Source: JAHDCJ01 sp039028895 (lineage in GTDB: Bacteria > Bacteroidota > Bacteroidia > Chitinophagales > Saprospiraceae). Taken from it: DNA of 64,000 nucleotides. The stretch covers positions 50,789 through 114,788 of the forward strand of contig JBCCHF010000019.1 in the NCBI GenBank assembly GCA_039028895.1. The letters are read 5' to 3'. The notes under the pieces were generated by a model. That model saw nothing but the letters and a program-made list of their open reading frames with translations, did not search any database and was not told the DNA's origin. The position numbers and the translations under genes were made by a program. Below, one piece after another: positions 35,901 through 43,398 of the stretch (the first letter of the stretch is position 1; each line of letters opens with the position of its first letter).

Positions 35901-37153
35901 ATATTCAAAACTCACTTTGTGGATTCACACCTACTACACTGACCGTAATTTTCACCGCTGGTGATTTGGCACTTGCTCCAACTTCAACCGATGAAGACTG
36001 TGGACAGGCTAATGGATCTGCTGATGCAGGTGCTACAGGTGGTTACATGGGACTTTCTTATGAGTGGAGCAATGGCAGTACTGATAATCCTGCTACTGGT
36101 CTTACAGCCGGAGTTTATGATGTAACTGTTACTGATGATGCTGGTTGTTCTTTAGAAACAAGTGTAACGATTGCAAGTGCTGATGGTCCAAACCCAACGC
36201 TTGACAGCACAACAGATGTTGATTGCTTTGGTACAGCCAATGGTCAGATTAATATTTCTGTTTCTGGTGGTGTAATGCCTTATACCTTTAATTGGAGTAA
36301 TGGCAGTATGATGGAAGATCCTGATGGTCTTTCTGGCGGTTCTTATGATGGTACTGTTACCGATGCAAACGGTTGTTCATTTGTGGTTTCCGGTATCGTG
36401 ATCAATGAGCCTGCTGGCCCGGTAGCTCCTGACTTCCAGACACTGGTTATTAATAATGTTTCCTGTAACGGATTATCAGATGGTTCTGTTTCTGTTGATA
36501 TCGTTGGTGGTACGCCTCCATATACCTACTTATGGTCAAACAATGCGACGACAGCAAGCCTTGATGGTCTTGCAGCTGGTGCCTACACAGGTACTGTTAC
36601 TGATATGAATGGATGTGAATTCGTTACACCTATTCCATTGACGATCACCGAACCAGATCCAATCACCGCAATGGCTGATATTACTGATGAATCAGCAGGA
36701 GGTGCAATGGACGGTGGTATTGTATTCACACCTGAAGGTGGTACTGAACCATACACATTTGAATGGTCAAATGGTGAGACAACTCAGGATATTTCCGGCA
36801 TAGGTGCAGGAAATTATATGGTGACTGTTACTGATGATAATGGTTGTGAAGAAACCTTCTCCTACGACCTAATTATTGTTGGCATTGAGGATATTGAAGA
36901 ACTGCAAAGCCTCACAGTTTATCCAAATCCATCAGCTGATAATGTCTTCATCGATGTTGAGCTGGACCAGGTAATGGATATTAAACTTGATATCTACACC
37001 GTAACCGGGCAACTGGTAACTTCCTTCCCGGTTGAAAATGTATCTAACAAGCAATACCAGCTTTCGATGCGCGATCAGCCAGCAGGAATCTACATGGCTC
37101 GCCTAATCATTGGTGACCAGGCAGTAACCGAACGGTTTACAATTGCTCGATAA
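32978..37153 (+). CDS. Giant T9SS surface protein: three choice-of-anchor J repeats and four SprB repeats
   Basis: 1391 residues. Signal peptide MLGTSTLKSFIAVFCFSLCAFAF...NAQ. Three approximately 184-residue choice-of-anchor J (jelly-roll, lectin-like) units follow, each with PALPAGWTTTN, NPGNSD, YCGQPCDMTDVRLILPPQD, a YDGMADVWIAFMY-type strand and WGSGVAVD. A linker domain around residues 570-860 resembles a CARDB/pre-peptidase module. Then come four SprB-type repeats, each ending VTDDAGC, VTDANGC, VTDMNGC or VTDDNGC after a YEWSNGS-like strand. The C terminus LTVYPNPSADNVFIDVEL...AGIYMARLIIGDQ is a type A T9SS sorting domain. Repeats 1 and 2 share a 67-bp identical DNA block. Likely a long surface adhesin involved in attachment or gliding; ligand unknown. 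Followed by a strong terminator. Confidence 0.9.
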   Translation: MLGTSTLKSFIAVFCFSLCAFAFNTANAQVFFSEDFEGVTAPALPAGWTTTNSVVNTPDPNNPGNSDVFYTGTDVEANAGGFFNVAPHTTFAMANDDYCGQPCDMTDVRLILPPQDFSGQAMVSMTYDAWVDATYADGLQVEVSLDMGTTWTPVGTAPTPTDAWQDGLTLDLSAYDGMADVWIAFMYTDGGQWGSGVAVDNVSLSSTPPPMPTCFFNEDFEGVTTPALPAGWTTTNPIMNTPDPNNPGNSDLFYTGTDVDANAGGFFNVAPHTQFAMANDDYCGQPCDMTDVRLILPPQDLSSWGSTELQAEVWVDATYADGLQVEVSLDMGTTWIPVGTAPTPMDAWQVITVDLSAYDGMADVWIAFMYNDGGQWGSGVAVDDVCVAGFPTGPNCFFVEDFEGVTIPALPAGWTTTNPVMNTPDPNNPGNSDLFYTGTDVEANAGGFFNVGPHTQFAMANDDYCGQPCDMTDVRLILPPQDFSGFTNIEMSYEMWLDETYSDMAQVEVSTDMGTTWNIVGLPVTPMDAWQVLTANLSAYAGMSDVWIAFMYNDGGEWGSGVAVDDISICEMPGGSMSNGAITAAPRLNAEYTLVPIAHETPVQISAEVFNLGGTDLTNLILTSNLFEESDPVNPIVSLTTMPMTLGAGMSVTLDNNPGLLPIGGVGRWYVEHIITHDDSANESDTQNDTLVTPIFEISELTYARNDTNTADLGAFGIGDMDSDDNAIIGQTFELMVDDVVESVEVVIAADLTGNAPVGQPISVALYACDANGVPQGTAIDTTEVQLGTTPGMNETHVLAFDTPVPLTAGIYFFGALEPNLNVRIRGNDDIYTPGNSSAGTNWVNFDDVQTWTEPTELVSAFAVAYHIRPIFEMAACDPGDIVSASNPIGVCGPNEMVDLSTGGSSEIPPAGGFGWSFSPGADGTGGVVTGFSINNSSPDIMWDPGLNGILAANGLQPLVGTWEIQGYAYADAADIQNSLCGFTPTTLTVIFTAGDLALAPTSTDEDCGQANGSADAGATGGYMGLSYEWSNGSTDNPATGLTAGVYDVTVTDDAGCSLETSVTIASADGPNPTLDSTTDVDCFGTANGQINISVSGGVMPYTFNWSNGSMMEDPDGLSGGSYDGTVTDANGCSFVVSGIVINEPAGPVAPDFQTLVINNVSCNGLSDGSVSVDIVGGTPPYTYLWSNNATTASLDGLAAGAYTGTVTDMNGCEFVTPIPLTITEPDPITAMADITDESAGGAMDGGIVFTPEGGTEPYTFEWSNGETTQDISGIGAGNYMVTVTDDNGCEETFSYDLIIVGIEDIEELQSLTVYPNPSADNVFIDVELDQVMDIKLDIYTVTGQLVTSFPVENVSNKQYQLSMRDQPAGIYMARLIIGDQAVTERFTIAR
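33365..33983 (+). repeat. Direct DNA repeat in choice-of-anchor J units 1 and 2 (552-bp period)
   Basis: The 67 bases at 33365-33431 recur without a mismatch at 33917-33983, an offset of 552 bp (184 codons). High DNA identity also surrounds the downstream GWIAFMY-type strand of both units. Unit 3 (from about 34160) is similar in protein but more divergent in DNA here. This suggests recent duplication or gene conversion between units 1 and 2. Confidence 0.85.
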
Positions 37154-37171
37154 TCAATCAGCAATTTTGAT

Positions 37172-37207
37172 AAAAAATGGGCTTCCGAACTCCGGAAGCC
37201 CATTTTT
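37172..37207 (+). terminator. Intrinsic terminator after the 1391-residue surface protein gene
   Basis: Strong hairpin: AAAATGGGCTTCCG pairs with CGGAAGCCCATTTT around the 5-base loop AACTC, followed by a T-rich tract. It lies about 20 bp after the stop codon and separates the two choice-of-anchor J genes. Confidence 0.9.
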
Positions 37208-37274
37208 ATTTTTTGTAAATTGAAGAACACTTATTTAAGGTTGCATAAATTATTTACCATTTAACCCCAACAAA

Positions 37275-40200
37275 ATGTCTGCAACATCTATTCATAAGGC
37301 TTTTCCATTTGTTATCGGTTTATTGATATCACTCTGCATCTCATTTTCAATTGAGGCGCAGGTGAATATTCTTGCACAAGATTTCGAAACAGTTTCAGCG
37401 CCCAATCTTCCTGCTGGCTGGACAACAGAAAACCCTAATGGCGGATTTGTTTTTATGACCGGAGATTCGACGGCTGCTAATTCCGGAGGCTTTTGGGCGA
37501 TTGATCCGCATGGCCAATTTGCTTTTGCCAGTGATGATGCCTGCAATTGCAATATGTCTGAAGTGCGCCTTATTTTGCCGCCACTTGACCTCACCAATTT
37601 TGAAGATGTAACCTTATCGGCGGAAGTTTGGTTGGATAATGTTTATGGATCAGCCCCTTTTGAATTTGGAAGGATTGAAGTCAGCATTGATAATGGTACC
37701 AATTGGACCGCGATTGGCGGTAATTTTCCTCCGATTGATGCCTGGCAAACTATTAATGTTGATCTTTCTTTGTATGATGGTACGCCAAATCTCCTGGTTG
37801 CATTTCGTTTCAATGATAATACAAATTGGGGAAGAGGCCTTGCTGTGGATGATGTTGTCGTGCAGGGACTTCCTCCAGGATCTTCAACTTGCTTTTTTGA
37901 AGAAAAATTCCAGGCCGTTACGGCTCCGGCCTTACCAGGTGGCTGGACAACTGAAAACCCTAATGGGGGCTTTGTATTCATGACTGGTGACTCAACAGCA
38001 GCCAATTCTGGAGGCTTTTGGGCGATTGATCCACATGGCCAATTTGCTTTTGCCAGTGATGATGCCTGCAATTGCGATATGTCCGAAGTTCGTCTTATCC
38101 TTCCTCCACAGGATTTTAGCAATTATATATCAGTAAGCCTCGAAGCTGATATATGGCTAGATAATGTTTACGGTGGTGATCCTTTCGAAACCGGAAGGAT
38201 AGAAATTAGTACAGATAACGGAGTTAGCTGGAACGCTGTTGGGGCTGATTTTTCCCCGATTGATGCCTGGCAGACTATTAATATTGACCTTTCTGCATAC
38301 GATGGATTAAACAATGTTCTTGTTGCGTTCAGGTTTGATGATAACGGCAATTGGGGACGTGGCCTTGCTGTGGATGATGTTTGTTTGTCGGGTATTTCAC
38401 TATTGGAATGTTTTTTCATCGAAGATTTTCAGTCTGTCTCTGCTCCGGCTTTGCCAGGTGGTTGGACTACTGAAAACCCGAGTGGAGGATTTACATTCAT
38501 GACTGGTGATTCTACTGCTGCTAATTCTGGCGGTTTTTGGGCAATTGATCCAAATGGCCAATTTGCTTTCGCTTCCGATGATGCCTGTAATTGTGATATG
38601 TCCGAAGTAAGGCTCATTTTGCCGCCACAAAATTTTGATGGCTTCACAAATGTAATCCTCAGCGCAGATGTGTGGCTCGATAATGTATATGGTAGTGAAC
38701 CTTTTGAAACTGCAAGGATAGAAGCAAGTGTTGATAATGGGAGCACATGGATTCCTGTTGGTATGGATTTTTCTCCATTGGAAGCATGGCAATCAATTAT
38801 GGTAGATCTATCCACTTATGATGGAATGGATAATGTGCTGATAGCTTTCAGATTTGACGATAATACCAATTGGGGAAGGGGGCTGGCAGTCGATGATGTT
38901 TGTTTGGCGGGTATTTCCGGTGTCACTTGTGAGACCAATGAAACATTTAACGAAGTTTCCGCTCCTGATTTGCCTGCTGGCTGGACAACATCTAACCCTA
39001 ATGGTGGATTCGTTTTTATGACTGGTGATTCGACTGCTGCCAATTCCGGCGGTTTTTGGTCAATAGATCCGCATGGCCAGTTCGCTTTTGCTTCTGATGA
39101 TGCCTGTAATTGCAATATGTCTGAGGTAAGGCTAATCCTTCCCCCCCAAGACTTAACCGGATTGACAAATGCAGAGCTAAGAGCTGAGGTTTGGTTAGAC
39201 AACGTATATGGAAGCGCACCATTTGAAACAGCTCGGGTAGAGATAAGTCTTGACAATGGTATTTCGTGGTCTCCGGTTGGCCCCGATTTCCCACCTCTTG
39301 AAGCCTGGCAAATCATATCAAGAGACCTGACGCCATGGATCGGTATGTCCAATGTCTGGTTGGCCTTCAGATATGATGATAATGGCAATTGGGGAAGGGG
39401 ATTAGCAGTTGATAATGCCCGTGTTTGCACACAGGGTCCTTCGGTTGATGCTGCGATTATGGAGGTAATGCGAATAAATCCTAATTACAATATAGTTCCG
39501 CTTGCCCATGAAACAGTGACCGTCTTGAAAGCCAGGGTGGAAAATCTGGGTTCAGCTGACCTCACTAACGTAGTCTTGACAACAATCGTTTATGAGGAAT
39601 CTAATTTATCCAATCCTGTTTATACCTTAACGACAGCGCCACAGGATCTTGCCCCTGGGGCAAGTGTTGTTCTCGATAATAATCCCGGAAACGGGCCACT
39701 TTCTGCTGCTGGCCGCTGGCTTGCTTTTCACAGTGTATCGCACGATGATAGTGGTAGTGATTCCAACACATCCAATAACTCTATGTGGACCCCTGTGTAT
39801 GAGTTATCATACGATGTCTTTGCAAGAGATGATAGAAATTCTGCGGAACAAGGCCCTTTTGGTATTGGAGGTGGTCTTGATGATAATGGCATTATTGGCC
39901 AAACATTTAAGTTTGAAACAAATGATCACATAGGAGCTGTTGAAGTTGTGCTAGACTCTCCTGATCCTGGAATGTCGGTTACAGTAGCACTGTATGGATG
40001 TACAGCTTCTGGAAAGCCAACTGGAAGTGCATTGGCAATTACAGAAACTCAATTCTCAACTGGTGGAGGTGCAGATGAAACCTTCCTTTTGTCATTTCCA
40101 GCGCCGATTTCAGTCAATCCAGGGTACTATTATTTTGGGGTCCTTGAACCTGCCGAGAGCATTGGCCTTAAAGGATGGTCTTCTATTTACCAGGCACCTG

Positions 40201-40598
40201 AAGGAGGTTTTGAAGGTTCAAATTGGGTAAGATGGGATGGGGTCTCAGATTGGACTGAAACCGCCAGCCTTAATCCGTCGTACGCCGCAGCTTATGCCAT
40301 CCGACCTCATCTGACAGAAGTTGTCAGTGTTGGATCAATTCCATCCTTTCAAAATCTGTTAATTTACCCAAATCCAACATCCGATTTATTGTATGTTGAA
40401 CTTGAATTGGATGAAGCCATGGAGGTGAGATTGGAGATATTCTCTGCTACCGGACAATTGATAAGAGCTACGAGTTCTGAAATTGGAGCAAATATGTCTT
40501 ATGAGCTGTCATTTGGCGATGAGCCAGCTGGTTTGTACCTGGCTAGATTGCTTATCGATGGGGAGGAGGTTTCTAAACGATTCGTTATTTCTCGATAA
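37275..40598 (+). CDS. T9SS surface protein with four choice-of-anchor J repeats
   Basis: 1107-residue relative of the preceding protein. Signal segment FPFVIGLLISLCISFSIEAQ. Four units of about 175 residues (starting near 37375, 37900, 38410 and 38930) each carry LPAGWTTENPNGGF or a variant, FMTGDSTAANSGGFW, DDACNCDMSEVRLILPPQD, WLDNVYGS and NWGRGLAVDD. The copper-like CNC motif is a simple cysteine pair, not a known metal site. A linker region of about 370 residues is homologous to that of the preceding protein (INPNYNIVPLAHET and RDDRNSAEQGPFGIGG). No SprB repeats are present. The type A sorting domain LLIYPNPTSDLLYVELEL...AGLYLARLLIDGEE closely resembles that of the neighbour. The pair arose by gene duplication followed by repeat gain or loss. 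Confidence 0.9.
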   Translation: MSATSIHKAFPFVIGLLISLCISFSIEAQVNILAQDFETVSAPNLPAGWTTENPNGGFVFMTGDSTAANSGGFWAIDPHGQFAFASDDACNCNMSEVRLILPPLDLTNFEDVTLSAEVWLDNVYGSAPFEFGRIEVSIDNGTNWTAIGGNFPPIDAWQTINVDLSLYDGTPNLLVAFRFNDNTNWGRGLAVDDVVVQGLPPGSSTCFFEEKFQAVTAPALPGGWTTENPNGGFVFMTGDSTAANSGGFWAIDPHGQFAFASDDACNCDMSEVRLILPPQDFSNYISVSLEADIWLDNVYGGDPFETGRIEISTDNGVSWNAVGADFSPIDAWQTINIDLSAYDGLNNVLVAFRFDDNGNWGRGLAVDDVCLSGISLLECFFIEDFQSVSAPALPGGWTTENPSGGFTFMTGDSTAANSGGFWAIDPNGQFAFASDDACNCDMSEVRLILPPQNFDGFTNVILSADVWLDNVYGSEPFETARIEASVDNGSTWIPVGMDFSPLEAWQSIMVDLSTYDGMDNVLIAFRFDDNTNWGRGLAVDDVCLAGISGVTCETNETFNEVSAPDLPAGWTTSNPNGGFVFMTGDSTAANSGGFWSIDPHGQFAFASDDACNCNMSEVRLILPPQDLTGLTNAELRAEVWLDNVYGSAPFETARVEISLDNGISWSPVGPDFPPLEAWQIISRDLTPWIGMSNVWLAFRYDDNGNWGRGLAVDNARVCTQGPSVDAAIMEVMRINPNYNIVPLAHETVTVLKARVENLGSADLTNVVLTTIVYEESNLSNPVYTLTTAPQDLAPGASVVLDNNPGNGPLSAAGRWLAFHSVSHDDSGSDSNTSNNSMWTPVYELSYDVFARDDRNSAEQGPFGIGGGLDDNGIIGQTFKFETNDHIGAVEVVLDSPDPGMSVTVALYGCTASGKPTGSALAITETQFSTGGGADETFLLSFPAPISVNPGYYYFGVLEPAESIGLKGWSSIYQAPEGGFEGSNWVRWDGVSDWTETASLNPSYAAAYAIRPHLTEVVSVGSIPSFQNLLIYPNPTSDLLYVELELDEAMEVRLEIFSATGQLIRATSSEIGANMSYELSFGDEPAGLYLARLLIDGEEVSKRFVISR
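37375..39430 (+). repeat. Four tandem approximately 525-bp coding repeats
   Basis: Four direct repeats within the choice-of-anchor J protein. Units 1 and 2 are offset by exactly 525 bp where compared (37486 versus 38011) and share long near-identical DNA stretches around the GGFWAIDPHGQFAFASDDAC coding part; units 3 and 4 are more diverged but still alignable. Confidence 0.85.
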
Positions 40599-40615
40599 TT
40601 TTGAAGTTGAAATGT

Positions 40616-40623
40616 TACATTTG
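40616..40623 (+). promoter_or_regulatory. Bacteroidota -7 promoter element (TACATTTG)
   Basis: Exact TAnnTTTG match 44 bases before the ATG of the TerB-like gene, in the 69-bp gap after the surface-protein gene. It would drive the TerB-like, epimerase and VanW genes. No TTG at the preferred -33 spacing. Confidence 0.45.
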
Positions 40624-40667
40624 CCATCCCGGGATTTTCTTTAAAAATTATACATAACAAAAACAAA

Positions 40668-41060
40668 ATGATAAACAGGGAACGTCTTTACGAAGCATTT
40701 GGAGAAATCATCTATGTAGTAGCGATGGCTGATGGCCTCATCCAGCCAGAAGAGACCAAAGCACTGGAAGATATTTTACAAAATCATGAATGGGCAAAAG
40801 ATATTCAATGGTCGTTTGAATATGAAGCAGATCACATGAGAGACCCGTCTGATATCTACAAAAAAGCCTTAAACACCTTTATCGAGAATGGCCCTGATGC
40901 GGCCTATGAATCACTTTTTGAGATTCTCGAGGAAGTAGCCAAGGCATCTGGTGGCATGGATAGTGAAGAGGCTTCAACCTTGATCGATTTTGATGTTGAT
41001 CTGAGAAATCAACTCATAAAAGACATTGAAAAACACGATCTACTTTCCAGGGAAGGATAA
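40668..41060 (+). CDS. TerB-like domain protein
   Basis: Small cytoplasmic helical protein, 130 residues, of the TerB/DjlA-like superfamily. The helix motif AFGEIIYVVAMADGLIQPEETKAL carries the family acidic turn ADGxxxxxE, repeated in weaker form at AKASGGMDSEEASTLIDF. TerB domains are alpha-helical and often metal-associated; a function cannot be assigned. The name derives from tellurite-resistance operons but nothing else here points to tellurite. It is followed after 5 bp by the aldose epimerase gene, so it probably leads a short operon. Confidence 0.8.
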   Translation: MINRERLYEAFGEIIYVVAMADGLIQPEETKALEDILQNHEWAKDIQWSFEYEADHMRDPSDIYKKALNTFIENGPDAAYESLFEILEEVAKASGGMDSEEASTLIDFDVDLRNQLIKDIEKHDLLSREG

Positions 41061-41065
41061 ACATT

Positions 41066-42013
41066 GTGTACCAGTTAATCGAAAAACAATTACACGGTTT
41101 TAATTTAATCCGCTTGCATAATGAGCATTCAGGAGCAACAGTCGATATTTTACCGGAACTTGGTGCACAGGTCAATTCCATAATTTTACCAGTCGATGGA
41201 CAATTGCTTTCCGTTCTTGATGGCTGCGAGTCCAAAAAAGAATTGTCTGATAATCCGGCATTCAGAAGTGCTCTGCTTGCCCCTTTTCCCAACAGGATCA
41301 ATAAGGGCCATTACCAGTTTATGGAAGAAAATTATCAACTGGAAATCAACTTCCCGGCTCAGGGACATGCGATCCATGGATTTCTCTACACCTTACCATT
41401 TGTCAGGCAATCTCTAAAGCTAGATGAAAATCATATTGCGTTTGAACTATTACTTGACTATCCGGGGAATGTACAAGGATACCCTTTCCCATTTCTATTT
41501 GGAATTACCTATCTGCTTAACGAACAAGGTTTGTCTTGCCAGACTACAATGAAGAATACTGGTAATCGGTCAATGCCAGTTGGGATTGGATGGCATCCGT
41601 ATTTTTCCTTTCCGGAAACGGTAATAGACAACCTAAGTCTCCAATTGCCAACCTGCTCTGAGCTGGAAGTGGATGATGCTATGATACCTACTGGAAGCAC
41701 CAAAATATGCTCTGATTTTGCAGATTTTCGAGTTATAGGTGAAAAGGAATTTGATACAGGGTATTATTTGCATGAAAACAACAAGCGCCAGGTAACCAAA
41801 ATTCGTTCTGAAGTTCAAAACGCAGAGTTACAAATCTGGCAAGAAAATTATCCATATCTCCAGGTTTACACACCGCCAGGCAGGCAATCAATTGCCATAG
41901 AGCCTATGACCTGTGCTACAGACGTATTTAATAACGGAATGGGCCAAATGGTACTTCAGCCTGGTGACTCCTTTTCAGGCCAATTTGGCGTAAGCCTGAT
42001 GCCTTTGACATGA
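41066..42013 (+). CDS. Aldose 1-epimerase family protein
   Basis: Cytoplasmic mutarotase-type enzyme that interconverts alpha and beta anomers of a hexose. 315 residues with LAPFPNRINKGHYQF (substrate Arg region), HAIHGFLYTLPF (first His), GIGWHPYFSFPE (second catalytic His) and VYTPPGRQSIAIEPMT (catalytic Glu region in the family). Start is GTG at 41066, 5 bp after the TerB-like stop. The stop overlaps the VanW gene start by four bases (ATGA). The sugar specificity is unknown; no galactose genes are nearby. Confidence 0.9.
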   Translation: MYQLIEKQLHGFNLIRLHNEHSGATVDILPELGAQVNSIILPVDGQLLSVLDGCESKKELSDNPAFRSALLAPFPNRINKGHYQFMEENYQLEINFPAQGHAIHGFLYTLPFVRQSLKLDENHIAFELLLDYPGNVQGYPFPFLFGITYLLNEQGLSCQTTMKNTGNRSMPVGIGWHPYFSFPETVIDNLSLQLPTCSELEVDDAMIPTGSTKICSDFADFRVIGEKEFDTGYYLHENNKRQVTKIRSEVQNAELQIWQENYPYLQVYTPPGRQSIAIEPMTCATDVFNNGMGQMVLQPGDSFSGQFGVSLMPLT

Positions 42014-42846
42014 CAGAGATTTCACGCGGCACAAAACCCAAAAAAAGGGGGAAACTAAGACTTTGGGTCGGTAAAAGATATTTCATTTTCAAACGTTACC
42101 TGAAATGGATAGTCGAAAGAGAGCGATTTGCCAAACAGATTTCCCAGGAAAAGCTGCCTACTTTAATCTTTGAGCATAAGTCCTTATTGCTCCGTCAACT
42201 TAAAAACGTTGATATGGTTTTGCAACATAACAAGATTACAAATTTGAGCATTGCTATTACTGCCATCAACAGCTTGGTGATTGAACCGGGTAAAGTATTT
42301 TCATTCTGGTACCTTGTTGGCAAGCCTGTTATTCGGAAAGGCTACAAAACAGGACTGGTCCTGGAGAATGGAAAAATAGGGCGGGGCATTGGTGGTGGAT
42401 TGTGTCAACTCGGTAACTTGATCTATTGGATGGCGTTACATTCGGGATTAACGGTAACTGAGCGTTGGCGCCACAGCTATGACGTTTTTCCTGATCAGAA
42501 CAGAACATTACCTTTTGGGAGTGGCGCAACACTTTCTTATAACTATGTAGACTTGCAACTAACCAATGAGACTGACCAAGCATATCAGATTCAACTCTGG
42601 CTTTCTGAAAAGTGGCTACATGGTAATATAAGAAGCGCTTATGACCCTGGTTTGAAATATGAGGTATACGAAAGTGGTCATCTCATGGACAGAGCCTGGT
42701 GGGGAGGATTTCTGAGACACAATCAAATCAGACGTAAAACAGTAGATAAAATCAGTGCCGAGTTAATCAGAGATGAACTGATTACAGAAAATCACGCTAT
42801 TATGATGTATGATCCTTTTTTGGAAGAAAAAGCAAAAAGTGACTAA
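42010..42846 (+). CDS. VanW family protein
   Basis: 278-residue protein with the VanW domain: INSLVIEPGKVFSFWYLVGKP, RKGYKTGLVLENGKIGRGIGGGLCQLGNLIYW, where GGGLCQL-SNxLY-type sequence is the signature, and a later FPFGSGATLSYNYVDLQL-like strand (actual: LPFGSGATLSYNYVDLQL). It lacks a signal peptide and the G5 or peptidoglycan-binding domains of longer family members. VanW takes its name from a vancomycin-resistance cluster, but its biochemical role is unsettled and no resistance genes are present here. It overlaps the epimerase gene by four bases, so the two are co-translated. Confidence 0.9.
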   Translation: MTEISRGTKPKKRGKLRLWVGKRYFIFKRYLKWIVERERFAKQISQEKLPTLIFEHKSLLLRQLKNVDMVLQHNKITNLSIAITAINSLVIEPGKVFSFWYLVGKPVIRKGYKTGLVLENGKIGRGIGGGLCQLGNLIYWMALHSGLTVTERWRHSYDVFPDQNRTLPFGSGATLSYNYVDLQLTNETDQAYQIQLWLSEKWLHGNIRSAYDPGLKYEVYESGHLMDRAWWGGFLRHNQIRRKTVDKISAELIRDELITENHAIMMYDPFLEEKAKSD

Positions 42847-42921
42847 TAATTTTTGTTTCCGTCTAAAGACTGTTGTATTTTTCTACATATCAATCAATTA
42901 ACCAATATAAACTCAAGCATT

Positions 42922-43350
42922 ATGGGAATGATTTCTGAATTTAAAGAATTTGCTGTCAAAGGTAATATGGTGGACATGGCAGTAGGTATTATTATCGGTG
43001 CCGCATTCGGTACTGTAATTAAATCTCTTGTTGATGATATCCTTATGCCGGTTGTTTCATCGCTTTTCGGGGCACCGGATTTTAGTAACCTGTTTATGGT
43101 CTTAAAAGATGCAACAGGGGAAGTTGCCGGGCCTGGCATTGAAGCATTTCGTGAAGCTGGCGGTGTCGCATTAGCATACGGACTATTCATCAATGCGCTG
43201 ATTGCTTTCTTGTTGGTTGCTCTTGCCCTGTTCTTCGTGGTTAAGGCTATGAACAAGGCTAAAAAGGAGGAACCGGCTCCAGAACCATTACCAGCAGGAC
43301 CAACTCAAGAAGAGTTACTCGCCGAGATCAGGGACTTGCTAAAGAAATAA
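42922..43350 (+). CDS. mscL: Large-conductance mechanosensitive channel MscL
   Basis: Inner-membrane channel that opens under hypo-osmotic stress. I chose ATG at 42922 (product 142 residues) because it gives the typical start MGMISEFKEFAVKGNMVDMAVG; the frame is open 23 codons upstream without homology. TM1 is DMAVGIIIGAAFGTVIKSLVDDILMPVVS, the conserved pore helix (quoted in parts: AVGIIIGAAFGTVIK, SLVDDILMPVV). TM2 is LFINALIAFLLVALALFFVVK. The C-terminal helix bundle ends in PTQEELLAEIRDLLKK. The channel gene stands 75 bp after the VanW gene and is followed by a hairpin terminator. Confidence 0.96.
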   Translation: MGMISEFKEFAVKGNMVDMAVGIIIGAAFGTVIKSLVDDILMPVVSSLFGAPDFSNLFMVLKDATGEVAGPGIEAFREAGGVALAYGLFINALIAFLLVALALFFVVKAMNKAKKEEPAPEPLPAGPTQEELLAEIRDLLKK

Positions 43351-43371
43351 GAATTAGAACATATTTTTTGG

Positions 43372-43397
43372 AAAGGGTTACCAGTGAGGTAGCCCTT
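43372..43397. terminator. Hairpin terminator between mscL and mutS
   Basis: AAAGGGTTACC pairs with GGTAGCCCTTT (one G-T wobble) around loop AGTGA, followed by a short T run. It ends two bases before the mutS stop codon complement, so it lies between two convergent genes and can terminate both, most clearly mscL. Confidence 0.75.
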
Positions 43398-43398
43398 T

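Noticed and set aside
32978..40598. Repeat-rich surface genes as an integrated mobile element
   Set aside because: No integrase, transposase, tRNA junction or flanking direct repeats are visible; local duplication explains the structure.
40668..41060. TerB-like gene as a tellurite-resistance determinant
   Set aside because: No other ter genes are nearby and the domain occurs in many unrelated contexts.
42010..42846. VanW gene as evidence of vancomycin resistance
   Set aside because: No vanHAX-type or regulator genes are present, and VanW proteins are widespread in non-resistant bacteria.
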